A stretch of 41,442 nucleotides of DNA, from the NCBI GenBank assembly GCA_009594865.1, contig VOPT01000058.1, positions 1-41,442 on the forward strand, in the 5' to 3' direction. The DNA comes from Nitrospira sp. GTDB taxonomy: Bacteria; Nitrospirota; Nitrospiria; Nitrospirales; Nitrospiraceae. This document shows positions 24,397 through 32,629 of the stretch, in pieces. The notes below the pieces were generated by a model. It made no database searches. It saw only the letters and a list, made by a program, of their open reading frames with translations, and was not told the origin of the DNA. Position 1 is the stretch's first letter. Every line of letters begins with the position of its first letter. Made by a program: the position numbers and the translations under genes.

Positions 24397-24741
24397 CTAG
24401 AGGCCGCGCACCGATCTGATGGGCTTTTGATAATTCTGGTCGTCGGTGCCGAGATCGTCATGGCAGATCCGGGAATCGGTCGACGCCTTGACCTTGTCGA
24501 TGATGTTGCGGGACACGAGCAATTCCTTCAGGAGGTCCGGCGTGGGAAAGCTGTCCATTACCACGGCAGGACAAACCAGGAGTGTGCGTTCAACGACGTT
24601 GTTGAGGATCACTTTATATTTCGTATCGGCCAGCGGATCTCTTCTCGGCAAGATGGCTTCCACGACATAGGGGGCCGGAAATTGTGCTTCCAGAAATTCC
24701 TTGATGACTTGTACCTTCCTGCGCGCGTAGTCGTCTGTCAC
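24397..24741 (-). CDS. Hypothetical cytoplasmic protein (114 aa)
   Basis: A 114-residue protein from GTG 24741, which follows an AAAGGA site; a longer frame to 24945 exists but its first part is low-complexity and lacks a ribosome site. The core has a helix (Lys-Val-Gln-Val-Ile-Lys-Glu-Phe-Leu), then alternating strands and helices to Leu-Leu-Lys-Glu-Leu-Leu. No signal peptide or membrane segment. I do not recognise the family. It lies opposite tRNA-Leu across 273 bases in which I see no gene. Confidence 0.6.
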   Translation of the reverse strand: MTDDYARRKVQVIKEFLEAQFPAPYVVEAILPRRDPLADTKYKVILNNVVERTLLVCPAVVMDSFPTPDLLKELLVSRNIIDKVKASTDSRICHDDLGTDDQNYQKPIRSVRGL

Positions 24742-24967
24742 GGTCGATGGTCCTTTCGGATTCCGCCCCCGTCGGCTCGACGGCGGCAGCGGAACAGCGG
24801 TTGTGGTTTCATGCCTCTTGTGGCACAGTGCGGTCGGGCGCCGTATTGATATTAGGAGAAATAAAGACTGAAAACCAGAGTCTTGTCCCGGCCCGTTGCA
24901 GACAAGGGAGATCATCTCCTGATTGCACCGCCAATGATCGAACACGTCTGGGGGCTGCTGCGGCGTC

Positions 24968-24976
24968 TGATATACT
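24968..24976 (+). promoter_or_regulatory. Extended -10 element
   Basis: TGATATACT matches a TGn extended -10 promoter (TATACT at 24971-24976). No clear -35 is visible. Transcription would begin near 24983, about 50 bases ahead of the zinc-ribbon gene at 25033. Confidence 0.45.
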
Positions 24977-25032
24977 TGCCATAGTCAATCATGGCAGCGT
25001 GTCGCTGCCACACTCTGGCGGGAGTTCCCTCG

Positions 25033-25530
25033 ATGTTGCATCGCATCGCTGAGGTCACTGTGCAGGAAAACGAATGTTTCGGGGCGGCAGGCGATCCAGC
25101 GACACCATCCACACCAGTTCCATCTTCCACAGAGAGCTCGCAAGACGCGGACGGGTCCCGTTGTCCGGTGCACAAATGCGACGGCCGGATGAAGGTGTGC
25201 GCCTCCGGGTACGATAGTCGTAGCGGGTTGGAATCGCTAGCCTGCACGAAATGCGAGCACCGGGGATTACGATCGCGCGAAGGCGTCATCCCGTTGTTTC
25301 GAGGCGGGCACGAGTTCCAATTTAGTTACGGGCCTTCCACGCGTACGGTCACGGTGGTATTGAGTTCCGCCGCGGTGAATTTGTGGGGCACGCATGGAGT
25401 GAATGCGGAGCAATTGGCAAAGCTTGCGGCGGAATGGACGCTCCTGTGCGGCAATACGACGAAAGCGGTGCAATTGGGCATTCCGTCTGAAGAATTCGCC
25501 GACTTGTATCTCTATTTCTGCAGAAAGTAG
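25033..25530 (+). CDS. Hypothetical protein with zinc-ribbon motif
   Basis: A 165-residue protein. ATG 25033 is chosen over the in-frame ATG 24991 because GGGAG lies 8 bases upstream and the earlier start has no ribosome site. After a Ser/Thr/Pro-rich, probably flexible N-terminus, Cys-Pro-Val-His-Lys-Cys and, about 25 residues later, Cys-Thr-Lys-Cys suggest a zinc ribbon. The C-terminal half mixes strands (Thr-Val-Thr-Val-Val-Leu) with a helical end rich in Ala and Leu. No family recognised and no signal peptide visible. A short 91-base gap separates it from a convergent gene. Confidence 0.68.
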   Translation: MLHRIAEVTVQENECFGAAGDPATPSTPVPSSTESSQDADGSRCPVHKCDGRMKVCASGYDSRSGLESLACTKCEHRGLRSREGVIPLFRGGHEFQFSYGPSTRTVTVVLSSAAVNLWGTHGVNAEQLAKLAAEWTLLCGNTTKAVQLGIPSEEFADLYLYFCRK

Positions 25531-25621
25531 CGCCGGATCCCTCCGGGGCAATCTCGCCGCCCTCCCCGTATCCTCCTATCGCAGTTCGAAGAGCTGGCCG
25601 CGCTGTACGCCGGCGGATCGA

Positions 25622-26188
25622 TTACCATTTCCCCAGCCAATTCCGACATCCTGCGTAATACGACGCAATCGCGATGGCCAGGACGAAGAGCACCTGCATG
25701 ACGTGTTGCACCAACACGCTCGGGTCAATGGTCCGAGTCACAAAGAGCAGGCCGGCGGCGATCAGGGTGACGACGAACGTGGTTCGCTTCGGGCAGAGAC
25801 TGCCGTCGCGCTTGCTTTGGGCCGCCAGGACAATCCACACACAAGCCCACCCGATCGCACCAACGACGAGCGCTGCGGCGAGATCGGTCATGCCGACCAT
25901 CAGACTGCTGAAGCCCAATTCCATTTTCGGCCGACGAGGCAACTCGATCCGGATGCGGTAGAGTTCGCCGACTGACAGCGCCAGCCAGATCAACACAATT
26001 CCGAGCACAAAACTCCCGCGGCCCATTTCTTCCGAGAAGAGACGTTTTCGCGGCGCGGCTCCCGCGGAGGATTTCAGGGGAAAGCCTTCGAAGTGCGGAG
26101 TAAAATCGTATCCGCATTCGCAATACTGTGCGGCATCCGGGTTTGCCATGAGGCAGCGGGGACACTCAAGCGGAATGGGTTTACTCAT
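25622..26188 (-). CDS. Membrane protein with N-terminal zinc ribbon
   Basis: A 188-residue protein. The first 27 residues form a mini zinc ribbon (Cys-Pro-Arg-Cys then Cys-Glu-Cys-Gly), a pattern common in predicted membrane proteins. Four hydrophobic segments follow at about 58-75, 98-122, 135-150 and 163-180, probably membrane helices. Function unknown. It is divergent from the DUF423 gene with 70 bases between them. Confidence 0.75.
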   Translation of the reverse strand: MSKPIPLECPRCLMANPDAAQYCECGYDFTPHFEGFPLKSSAGAAPRKRLFSEEMGRGSFVLGIVLIWLALSVGELYRIRIELPRRPKMELGFSSLMVGMTDLAAALVVGAIGWACVWIVLAAQSKRDGSLCPKRTTFVVTLIAAGLLFVTRTIDPSVLVQHVMQVLFVLAIAIASYYAGCRNWLGKW

Positions 26189-26258
26189 TTCGGACCGACA
26201 TTCGTGTTAGAATCGCGCGTCCTGCTCCGGTGGATGACGGGGCCTTCACGAGGTTTGT

Positions 26259-26651
26259 ATGCAGGTAACGACCCCATCATTCCGATTCGCATTGCTCGGG
26301 GCGCTGTTTGCCGGAAGCGCCGTGGCAGCCGGGGCTTTCGGGGCTCACGCGCTCAAATCGATTCTGGATCCCGCCATGCTCGCCGTGTATGAAACGGCCG
26401 CGCGCTACCAAATGTACCATGCTCTCGGCCTGTTTGTCGTAGCCTGGTTATGTCGTGAGACCAACAGTCCACTGGCGAGCAAGGCCGGCTGGCTGTTTTG
26501 CGCCGGCACTCTGCTGTTCAGCGGGAGTTTGTATCTCGTTTCGCTGGCGGGAATCAAATGGATGGGCGCACTGACTCCCTTGGGCGGGGTGTCGTTTATC
26601 AGCGGCTGGGCGTGCGTGGCCTGGACTGCGTGGCGCGCCGGCCGCCCTTAG
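26259..26651 (+). CDS. DUF423 family membrane protein (YgdD-like)
   Basis: A 130-residue protein with four hydrophobic helices. The family's typical features are present: Gly-Ala-Phe-Gly-Ala-His-Ala-Leu early, Ala-x-x-Tyr-Gln-Met-Tyr-His-Ala-Leu-Gly-Leu in the middle, and Pro-Leu-Gly-Gly near the end. DUF423 proteins are small inner-membrane proteins of unknown function (E. coli YgdD). Its stop overlaps the end of the convergent gene on the minus strand by 4 bases. Confidence 0.92.
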   Translation: MQVTTPSFRFALLGALFAGSAVAAGAFGAHALKSILDPAMLAVYETAARYQMYHALGLFVVAWLCRETNSPLASKAGWLFCAGTLLFSGSLYLVSLAGIKWMGALTPLGGVSFISGWACVAWTAWRAGRP

Positions 26652-27616
26652 TGATGCTGCCGGCGCGGTGACGTCGCTTTGCCGCCATCGTTGAAGCAGC
26701 TGGCGGTGCGTTTGCCGGTGATGGAACCCCATCCGCCTGCGGTATTCACGAAGGTGCCTTCCAACCGTTGTCCCTCTCCCGAAAAGAGCAGACTGTCTTC
26801 CTGCACACCCGCTCTGGTTTCCCATCGCAGATACACGCTATCGCCCAGGACGATGATCTCCGCCGGACTGGTGGCCGACGCGGATCCCGGAGGAGCGAAG
26901 ATGACGGCCGTTTTTTCTTCGCGATGATTTTGATGGTTGTGAATCGACCATTGCCAGGTCCCGCATAAACGCACGAGGCCGCGCTGTTGTCTCACCTGGT
27001 CTTTCCAGTTGTACATCCTGAACCATTCGCGGTGCACGGTGTCGATGGCCCAGGCTTCGATTTGAGCCACGGCTCCTCCGAGCAGCGACGCGGTCTCTTC
27101 CGTGGGCGCGGCGGCAGCAAGTGTCTGCAGGCGCCCCAGCGCTGGAGTCAGCGTCGTCCCATCGCTCAACCAGGCCGTCTGCGCGTCGATCCGTTTCTGC
27201 AGGGCCTCAGGCGATTCGGCTGCGGCGGATGCGCCGAGGTCTTGGGCGGCTTGCGCCAATTGCCATGCGGCCAGTCCGCGCACCAACTCATTGGCGGCTC
27301 GCGTGAGATCACTAATCAGCAGTTCCTGAGTCATCGCCGGAGTCAGCCCTTTGGCGCCGACCGTCATCGCGGCATCGTGTAATCCCAATTGCGGGCCGAT
27401 CACCGTCTTGAATAGAGACAGCGCATCCCCCTGCGCCGGCAACGTCGACAACTGCGCCGCGTTGGCCCGCGCCACGTCCTGAAAGGCCGGCAGGCGGTTG
27501 GCCAGAGCCGGCTGGGCCGAAGGAGACACCTCCTCGGCACGAACCGCGATCGGCGCAGTCAACAGGATCGTCAGGCAGCAGGCGATGAGGCGGAGGCACA
27601 CACGAGGATTCGTCAT
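26648..27616 (-). CDS. Secreted hypothetical protein
   Basis: A 322-residue protein from ATG 27616, chosen because a signal peptide follows directly (hydrophobic core about 8-24, likely cleavage at Val-Arg-Ala before Glu-Glu). The mature part is first Ala/Leu/Gln-rich and helical (residues about 30-200), then has a beta-rich C-terminal domain opening with Cys-Gly-Thr-Trp-Gln-Trp and ending near Gly-Ser-Ile-Thr-Gly-Lys-Arg-x-x-x-Cys. The Gly-Thr-Trp opening and the closing strand suggest a lipocalin-like barrel, but this is only suggestive. The ribosome site is weak. It is 98 bases downstream of the dienelactone-hydrolase-like gene. Confidence 0.7.
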   Translation of the reverse strand: MTNPRVCLRLIACCLTILLTAPIAVRAEEVSPSAQPALANRLPAFQDVARANAAQLSTLPAQGDALSLFKTVIGPQLGLHDAAMTVGAKGLTPAMTQELLISDLTRAANELVRGLAAWQLAQAAQDLGASAAAESPEALQKRIDAQTAWLSDGTTLTPALGRLQTLAAAAPTEETASLLGGAVAQIEAWAIDTVHREWFRMYNWKDQVRQQRGLVRLCGTWQWSIHNHQNHREEKTAVIFAPPGSASATSPAEIIVLGDSVYLRWETRAGVQEDSLLFSGEGQRLEGTFVNTAGGWGSITGKRTASCFNDGGKATSPRRQHH

Positions 27617-27714
27617 GGGGCTAGGTTCTTTCTGTGCGAGAAGGAGAGTGACCACATCGGACAGCCGAAGAGAATCGGCTGGCGCCGTCACCTCCTGGGT
27701 CACCCTCGCTCTCG

Positions 27715-28506
27715 TTAGGTTCCCTGGAAACAGGTTTTGAGAAAGGCCACGGTGGCGTCCCAGGCCTGCGCGGTCGCTTCCGCATTGTGCCCGGCTTGTC
27801 TGGTTTCGTCGCAGAAGGCATGGGCGGTACCGGGATAGGTCTTGATCTCGATCCGTTTACCCTGGGCGGCAGCAGCCTTGAGCAGATCGACGTCGGTTTG
27901 CGTCGCCCAGGTATCGTGCTCCGCTTGGTGGTACAGCAGGGGGCTCATTATGTTGGAAAGCTGGTCCGGCGCGCTCACTTTGCCATAGTAGGCCACCGCG
28001 GCCCGCAACCGTTTGCGCTGACAGGCAAAACGGATGGCCAATGTGGCTCCCAGGCCGAATCCGACCACTCCGTGAATGTTCCGCTTCGTGCGTTCGGTGG
28101 TGTTGAGATATTCGCAGCAGGTGTTGATGTCTTGCAGCAGGAGTGGCTCATTGCACTTGGCTGCCAGGGCTTCTGCCACGTCGGCATTCGCCGTGACCAT
28201 GCCGCCGAGCCGGCCGTAGAGCTTCGGAATGATCACGCCATACCCTTCGCACGCCAATCGTGCGCCCAGGGCTGTGATCTGGGAATTCATGCCCCACCAG
28301 TCATGCAACAGCACAATCCCGGGATACGTGACTTTGTCCTGCGGCCAGAACTGAATACATTCCACATGGACGTCTTTGCTGACTCGCGTGCGGATATAGG
28401 GATCCACCATCGCATCGGTCGCGGTGGGCACCGCCATTCCACTCGGAAAGCGAGCCGTGCCGGTTCCAATCTGATCCAGGGAAAATGGGGCGGTCTGCGT
28501 AGTCAT
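27715..28506 (-). CDS. Dienelactone-hydrolase-like protein with altered active site
   Basis: A 263-residue alpha/beta-hydrolase of the dienelactone hydrolase family: Pro-Gly-Ile-Val-Leu-Leu-His-Asp-Trp-Trp-Gly-Met early, the nucleophile-elbow region Gly-Phe-Gly151-Leu-Gly, Asp in Glu-His-Asp-Thr-Trp, and His in Thr-Ala-His-Ala-Phe. In active family members the elbow is Gly-x-Cys-x-Gly and the early motif has Glu; here Cys is replaced by Gly and Glu by Asp, while the Asp and His of the triad remain. Normal hydrolysis therefore looks unlikely. The start may be ATG 28506 or TTG 28512, the latter at better spacing from AAAGGA. A good promoter lies at 28562-28591. Confidence 0.85.
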   Translation of the reverse strand: MTTQTAPFSLDQIGTGTARFPSGMAVPTATDAMVDPYIRTRVSKDVHVECIQFWPQDKVTYPGIVLLHDWWGMNSQITALGARLACEGYGVIIPKLYGRLGGMVTANADVAEALAAKCNEPLLLQDINTCCEYLNTTERTKRNIHGVVGFGLGATLAIRFACQRKRLRAAVAYYGKVSAPDQLSNIMSPLLYHQAEHDTWATQTDVDLLKAAAAQGKRIEIKTYPGTAHAFCDETRQAGHNAEATAQAWDATVAFLKTCFQGT

Positions 28507-28561
28507 GGGCAATCGGGTCCTTTCTCGATTGGCGTCTGCGTCCAGCGGGTAGCCGTTCGGT

Positions 28562-28591
28562 ACTATAGGGAGCGGATTTACACATTGTCAA
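28562..28591 (-). promoter_or_regulatory. Putative sigma-70 promoter of the hydrolase-like gene
   Basis: On the minus strand a perfect TTGACA (28591-28586) and TATAGT (28567-28562) are separated by 18 bases, about 55 bases before the start codon. Confidence 0.6.
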
Positions 28592-28660
28592 TCGAGGCGT
28601 CGACAGCCGAACGAGGCGTCTTGACCCATTGGAGTCCGGCCGGTACAGTGCACGCCAACG

Positions 28661-29647
28661 ATGCCTCACGAATCTCGCATGCCGCTTGGAATCGGGTTGA
28701 TCGGGCTCGGCCATCACGGCAGCCGGTACGCCAACCATCTCTTGCACGACCTTCCCGAGGCACGTTTGGTTGCTGTGTGCCGGCGCCAAGCCGAGAAGGG
28801 AAACGAGCTGGCCGACACGGCGACCGTTCCCTGCTATTCTAACTATCACGAGCTGATTGCGGATTCCGGAGTAGAGGCGGTGGTGGTGGTCACGCCACCG
28901 ACCCTGAATCGGGAGATTTGTTTAGCCGTGGCGCAGGCCAAGAAAGCCCTCCTAGTGGAGAAACCGCTGGCGACCACAGCGGAGGACGCGCGTGCCATCT
29001 TGCAGGGGGCGCAGGGGAGCGGGCAGATGATGATGACGGCCCACACGCTGCGATTCGACGCGGCGGTGAAGGCGCTGCGGGGACGGCAGGCGGAAGCCGG
29101 CGCGCTGCAGTATCTCAGTCTGGCCAGTCGAATGGAACCGCATGGGGCGAGTGATGAGCGGGGGTTCGGCGGGCGAGGCTGCGTGCTTGAGATCGGCATC
29201 CATCTGTTGGACCTGGTTCGTTTGTTGACGGAGGATGAGGTTCACACAGTGTCTTGCGACATGGATCGTGTGGCCCCTGCCGGCGACGAGCGGCGGATGC
29301 TGGGCCGCCTGACGACCAGGCGCGGATTGGTCTGCCTGGTGGATGTGTCTCGCGTGACATCGGGGCGGATCGGGCGGGTCGAACTGATCGGCAGCGAAGG
29401 GCAGTTATCGGCGGACTGGTGCGGGCAACGTGTGATGCGAGTGTCGGCCCGGCATGGCGCGGGAGAGTGGCCGACTGCGACGGAACCAACCGTACTCAGC
29501 ACGCTACGGGCGTTCGTGCGAGCTGTCCGCGACGGCTTGCCGCCTCCGATCACCATCGAAGACGGCAAACGTGCCGTGGAAATTGCCGAGGCCTGTTACG
29601 CCTCCGCCCGCCAGGGAGGGCAGGCGGTCACGGTCGAGTACCGGTGA
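28661..29647 (+). CDS. Gfo/Idh/MocA family oxidoreductase
   Basis: A 328-residue NAD(P)-dependent oxidoreductase. The N-terminal Rossmann domain has Gly-Leu-Ile-Gly-Leu-Gly-His-His-Gly, Val-Val-Val-Thr-Pro-Pro and the family motif Glu-Lys-Pro-Leu-Ala. The C-terminal domain has Gly-x-Gly-Cys-Val-Leu-Glu-Ile-Gly-Ile-His-Leu-Leu-Asp-Leu, which carries the usual catalytic His/Asp region. Family members oxidise or reduce sugars, inositols and related polyols; the substrate cannot be told here. The start could be ATG 28661 or ATG 28679; neither has a good ribosome site, and the second begins right before the Rossmann strand. It is convergent with the Lrp-like gene with 1 base between stops. Confidence 0.87.
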   Translation: MPHESRMPLGIGLIGLGHHGSRYANHLLHDLPEARLVAVCRRQAEKGNELADTATVPCYSNYHELIADSGVEAVVVVTPPTLNREICLAVAQAKKALLVEKPLATTAEDARAILQGAQGSGQMMMTAHTLRFDAAVKALRGRQAEAGALQYLSLASRMEPHGASDERGFGGRGCVLEIGIHLLDLVRLLTEDEVHTVSCDMDRVAPAGDERRMLGRLTTRRGLVCLVDVSRVTSGRIGRVELIGSEGQLSADWCGQRVMRVSARHGAGEWPTATEPTVLSTLRAFVRAVRDGLPPPITIEDGKRAVEIAEACYASARQGGQAVTVEYR

Positions 29648-29648
29648 G

Positions 29649-29885
29649 CTAGGTCTCTGCAACGATGTGCGTATCAGTCTCTTCCACGCCTTCGATGGCA
29701 TGGATACGTGTAATCACGACATCGGACAGCGCCCGCTCATCGGCCACATTGATAAAGACAAAAATGTCGGGTTGGCCGAAACAGGCGTGGATCTGCTCGA
29801 CGCCGGCGATGCTCTTCAGCGCTGTGAGCACGGACTTCCCTTTGCCGGCCTTGACCTTGATGAGAATGTACGCTTTCGTTGCCAT
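29649..29885 (-). CDS. Stand-alone Lrp/AsnC ligand-binding domain protein
   Basis: A 78-residue protein matching the effector (RAM) domain of Lrp/AsnC regulators: Ala-Tyr-Ile-Leu-Ile-Lys-Val, a helix, Val-Glu-Gln-Ile-His-Ala-Cys-Phe-Gly, Asp-Ile-Phe-Val-Phe-Ile and a last strand ending Thr-His-Ile-Val. There is no DNA-binding domain. ATG 29885 follows GAGGAGG closely and the length fits the domain alone. Such free domains oligomerise and bind amino acids or similar small molecules, and may modulate full-length regulators. The partner is unknown. Confidence 0.88.
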   Translation of the reverse strand: MATKAYILIKVKAGKGKSVLTALKSIAGVEQIHACFGQPDIFVFINVADERALSDVVITRIHAIEGVEETDTHIVAET

Positions 29886-29953
29886 GCTGCCTCCTCAAGC
29901 TGCGATTCGTAAAAGAGTGCGATGATGTGCGCTCGCTCGTTGCCAGGGAATGA

Positions 29954-30565
29954 TCATTCCGCTTTGGCCCCGGGCATCTCCCGGCGACGCTGGGCATACA
30001 CGTCCTGGAAGCTTTTGCCTTGTGTCGAAAATGCGCGGCTGCTTTGCTGGTACAGCTCCGCCAGGATATCGAAGTCCTGTTTCCCGATATTGAATTCCCG
30101 GAATCCGTCACTGAGTCCATCGGCGTTCCAGGCCATGTCGAGTTGTCCGGCCGTGATCACCGCATCGAAAGTATCTGCCGACCAACCACTCTGGCGAAAG
30201 GAAGTCTCCACTTCCTCGGCTCGCGTGCCCAGCTTGGCGCGATGGGCCTCCGTAAAAAACTGCCGGACGGCCGGATGATCGCTCTTGAGAAAGGCGGACT
30301 GGAATTGGATCACGGCCTTGATGATCCGATTGGCCTGTGGGGTGCCCTCCGGTGGCAGAATTCCGGCGTCCTCAAAGGTAGCCAGCATGGCCATCACCGA
30401 GCCGATATAGACCGAACCCGTTCGTCCCGGTTGAGCCACCGTTCGCATCACCGGTATCGGCTCAATGACCGACAGCTGGCTCCAACCGGTATCAGGAACA
30501 AGTGCAGGAGCAAGTGGCGAAAGAGAAAGCAGGGCAATGACGAGAGACGCTCGGACAGCGGGCAT
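29954..30565 (-). CDS. Secreted hypothetical protein
   Basis: A 203-residue protein from ATG 30565, chosen because a signal peptide starts there (hydrophobic residues about 6-22); a longer frame to 30652 adds a hydrophilic stretch. The mature part is mainly helical, with segments such as Ile-Ile-Lys-Ala-Val-Ile-Gln-Phe-Gln-Ser and Ala-Val-Arg-Gln-Phe-Phe-Thr-Glu-Ala. No cysteine in the mature protein and no recognisable motif. It lies 68 bases after the Lrp-like gene start on the same strand and is divergent from yifB. Confidence 0.68.
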   Translation of the reverse strand: MPAVRASLVIALLSLSPLAPALVPDTGWSQLSVIEPIPVMRTVAQPGRTGSVYIGSVMAMLATFEDAGILPPEGTPQANRIIKAVIQFQSAFLKSDHPAVRQFFTEAHRAKLGTRAEEVETSFRQSGWSADTFDAVITAGQLDMAWNADGLSDGFREFNIGKQDFDILAELYQQSSRAFSTQGKSFQDVYAQRRREMPGAKAE

Positions 30566-30725
30566 CCGTGCCCGTTCCGACCGAGCCGGTTCAGGTGCAG
30601 TCAGGCTCTCGCTCGTATTGGTACGACCACGGCAATCTAAAAGAGGGGGCATGGCGGCATTATACAGAAGCGCCGCTATGCACGCTACCGCGGCTCATGA
30701 GCGCGGTCGCGAACGTGCGGCGTGA

Positions 30726-30755
30726 TTGAATTCGGCTCTGGCAACTGCCTATAAT
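30726..30755 (+). promoter_or_regulatory. Putative sigma-70 promoter of the yifB operon
   Basis: TTGAAT at 30726-30731 and a perfect TATAAT at 30750-30755 are separated by 18 bases. The start codon lies 76 bases after the -10 box. Confidence 0.6.
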
Positions 30756-30830
30756 TTGGCCACTGACGCCACTTTTCGACCGGTTGACCCTCCTTTCTTC
30801 CCGTCCGAATGACGGCGTTCCCGGAGACCT

Positions 30831-32360
30831 ATGCTGGCCAATGTCTTGAGTGCAGCGATTGTGGGAATCGACGCGCATCTGGTGGATGTGGAGGTCGACA
30901 TATCCGCCGGCCTGCCTCAGTTCTCCATCGTGGGCCTTCCCGATGCGACGGTCCGCGAGAGTCGCGATCGGGTTCGGGCTGCCCTCAAAAACAGCGGTTT
31001 TCAATTTCCCATCAAAAAAGTCACGGTCAATTTGGCGCCGGCCAATATCAAGAAAGAAGGCGCCGGGCTCGATCTGGCCATCGCTCTGGGCATTCTCGCA
31101 GCCGAAGACGTCATTCCTCAGGAAGCCGTCAAAAACGCTGTATTCGTGGGGGAACTCTCGTTGGATGGCCGGCTGAAACCGATTCCAGGCGCCCTCTCGA
31201 TCGGGGTTGTCTGCCGTCGGCGCCATCGCATTCTTGTCCCTGCTGAAAATGCGGAGGAAGCGGCTCTGGCTGATGGCGCAGAGGTATTTCCTCTTCATAC
31301 ACTTCCGCAAGCCGTGGAATTCTTGCGCGGCGCTCAACCAATTGCCGCCTTGTCATGGACGGGCAGTGGAGAGCTGGCGTTCACCCTTTCGGACGACGAA
31401 GACTTTGCCGATGTAAAAGGGCAGGCCCATGCGAAACGCACCTTGGAGGTGGCTGCTGCCGGTGGACATAATCTTCTGATGATGGGACCGCCCGGCTCAG
31501 GGAAAACCATGTTGGCGCGCCGCCTTCCCGGTATCTTGCCCCTGTTGGCGCAAGAGGAAGCCCTGGAGACGAGCCGGATCCACAGCGTGGTCGGACAACT
31601 TTCCCGCGATCATCCGCTGATGCGCCGCCGCCCGTTTCGTGCCCCGCATCACAGCGTTTCGGAAGCCGGCCTCATCGGCGGCGGGACTATGCCGCGTCCC
31701 GGCGAAGTGTCTCTCGCGCACAATGGGGTCTTATTTCTGGACGAAGCCGGTGAGTTCGGTCGCGCCACGCTCGACGCCTTGCGCCAGCCACTGGAAGACG
31801 GGCATGTCACCGTCACGCGTGCAAGCGGCTCCTTGAAATTTCCCGCTCGCTTTATGCTGGTGGCCGCGATGAATCCTTGTCCCTGCGGGTATTATGGCGA
31901 CCGCACCAGAGAGTGCGTCTGTAGCGTGGCTCAGGTGCGGCGTTATCGGGGACGATTATCCGGCCCGCTCCTGGATCGTCTCGATCTACAGATCGAGGTC
32001 CCGGCTGTGCCGATTCGCGCGCTCGGGGATGACGTGCCGGCGACCGATTCCTCGGCGGCCATCCGGACGAGGGTGATGGCGGCACGGGCGCGCCAGGCCG
32101 AACGCTATCGTCGCGACGGGATCTTCACCAATGCGCAATTGAAACCGCGCCATCTGAAGCAGTATGGTGCTCTGGATATCCAGGGACGCGAGCTGCTTGA
32201 GCAAGCCATGGCCCGGTTAGGGTTTTCGGCCCGCGCGCATGGACGCATTCTCCGCGTCGCCCGGACTATTGCCGACTTGGCTGAGTCTGATAGTATCGGA
32301 CCGGCGCATCTGGCCGAGGCCATTCAGTACCGAAGTTTCGATCGCCGAGTGGAGTTGTGA
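30831..32360 (+). CDS. comM: YifB/ComM family Mg-chelatase-like AAA+ ATPase
   Basis: A 509-residue AAA+ protein. The N-terminal domain (about 1-170) has the family's Leu-Val-Asp-Val-Glu-Val-Asp and Asn-Leu-Ala-Pro-Ala-Asn-Ile-Lys-Lys-Glu-Gly motifs, like the Lon-type fold. The ATPase has Gly-Pro-Pro-Gly-Ser-Gly-Lys-Thr at 219-226, Leu-Phe-Leu-Asp-Glu-Ala (Walker B), and Asn-Pro-Cys-Pro-Cys-Gly-Tyr-Tyr-Gly with further cysteines before a helical C-terminus. Homologs in naturally transformable bacteria (ComM) form hexamers that drive branch migration during DNA uptake. ATG 30831 has a GGAG site. Its stop overlaps the next start by GTGA. Confidence 0.95.
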   Translation: MLANVLSAAIVGIDAHLVDVEVDISAGLPQFSIVGLPDATVRESRDRVRAALKNSGFQFPIKKVTVNLAPANIKKEGAGLDLAIALGILAAEDVIPQEAVKNAVFVGELSLDGRLKPIPGALSIGVVCRRRHRILVPAENAEEAALADGAEVFPLHTLPQAVEFLRGAQPIAALSWTGSGELAFTLSDDEDFADVKGQAHAKRTLEVAAAGGHNLLMMGPPGSGKTMLARRLPGILPLLAQEEALETSRIHSVVGQLSRDHPLMRRRPFRAPHHSVSEAGLIGGGTMPRPGEVSLAHNGVLFLDEAGEFGRATLDALRQPLEDGHVTVTRASGSLKFPARFMLVAAMNPCPCGYYGDRTRECVCSVAQVRRYRGRLSGPLLDRLDLQIEVPAVPIRALGDDVPATDSSAAIRTRVMAARARQAERYRRDGIFTNAQLKPRHLKQYGALDIQGRELLEQAMARLGFSARAHGRILRVARTIADLAESDSIGPAHLAEAIQYRSFDRRVEL

Positions 32361-32587
32361 AAGAAACCCCCGTCATTCATACCGCACGTGTCTTCGCCTG
32401 GTGGTTCATCGTCGGCGCGACGATGGCGTTGGCGGTCATCCTCCTGCAAGGGGGCATCAGGGAGGCGATGCAAGCCCAGGGTTCGGTCTGGGAGCTCAAG
32501 CTGGTTGAATTGCTTACGACCATTCTGGGCGGCGGCTTACTGGGCGGATGTATCGCGTTGATTTTGGACCGTATCAAGAAATCGTGA
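32357..32587 (+). CDS. Small two-helix membrane protein
   Basis: A 76-residue protein from GTG 32357, overlapping the yifB stop (GTGA). Two hydrophobic helices at about 11-30 and 51-68 are linked by a polar Gln/Glu-rich segment; the second is glycine-rich (Gly-Gly-Gly-Leu-Leu-Gly-Gly) and ends in basic residues. Not a family I recognise. The coupling implies equal production with YifB, though nothing in the sequence shows they interact. Confidence 0.72.
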   Translation: MKETPVIHTARVFAWWFIVGATMALAVILLQGGIREAMQAQGSVWELKLVELLTTILGGGLLGGCIALILDRIKKS

Positions 32588-32629
32588 CCCGGCATCGCCG
32601 GATGCCGGGCAGCATAAGGAGTGGTGGCC

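Noticed and set aside
27787..28842. A 351-residue plus-strand frame
   Set aside because: It is antisense to the dienelactone-hydrolase-like gene and crosses that gene's promoter and the start of the oxidoreductase gene; no domain is visible.
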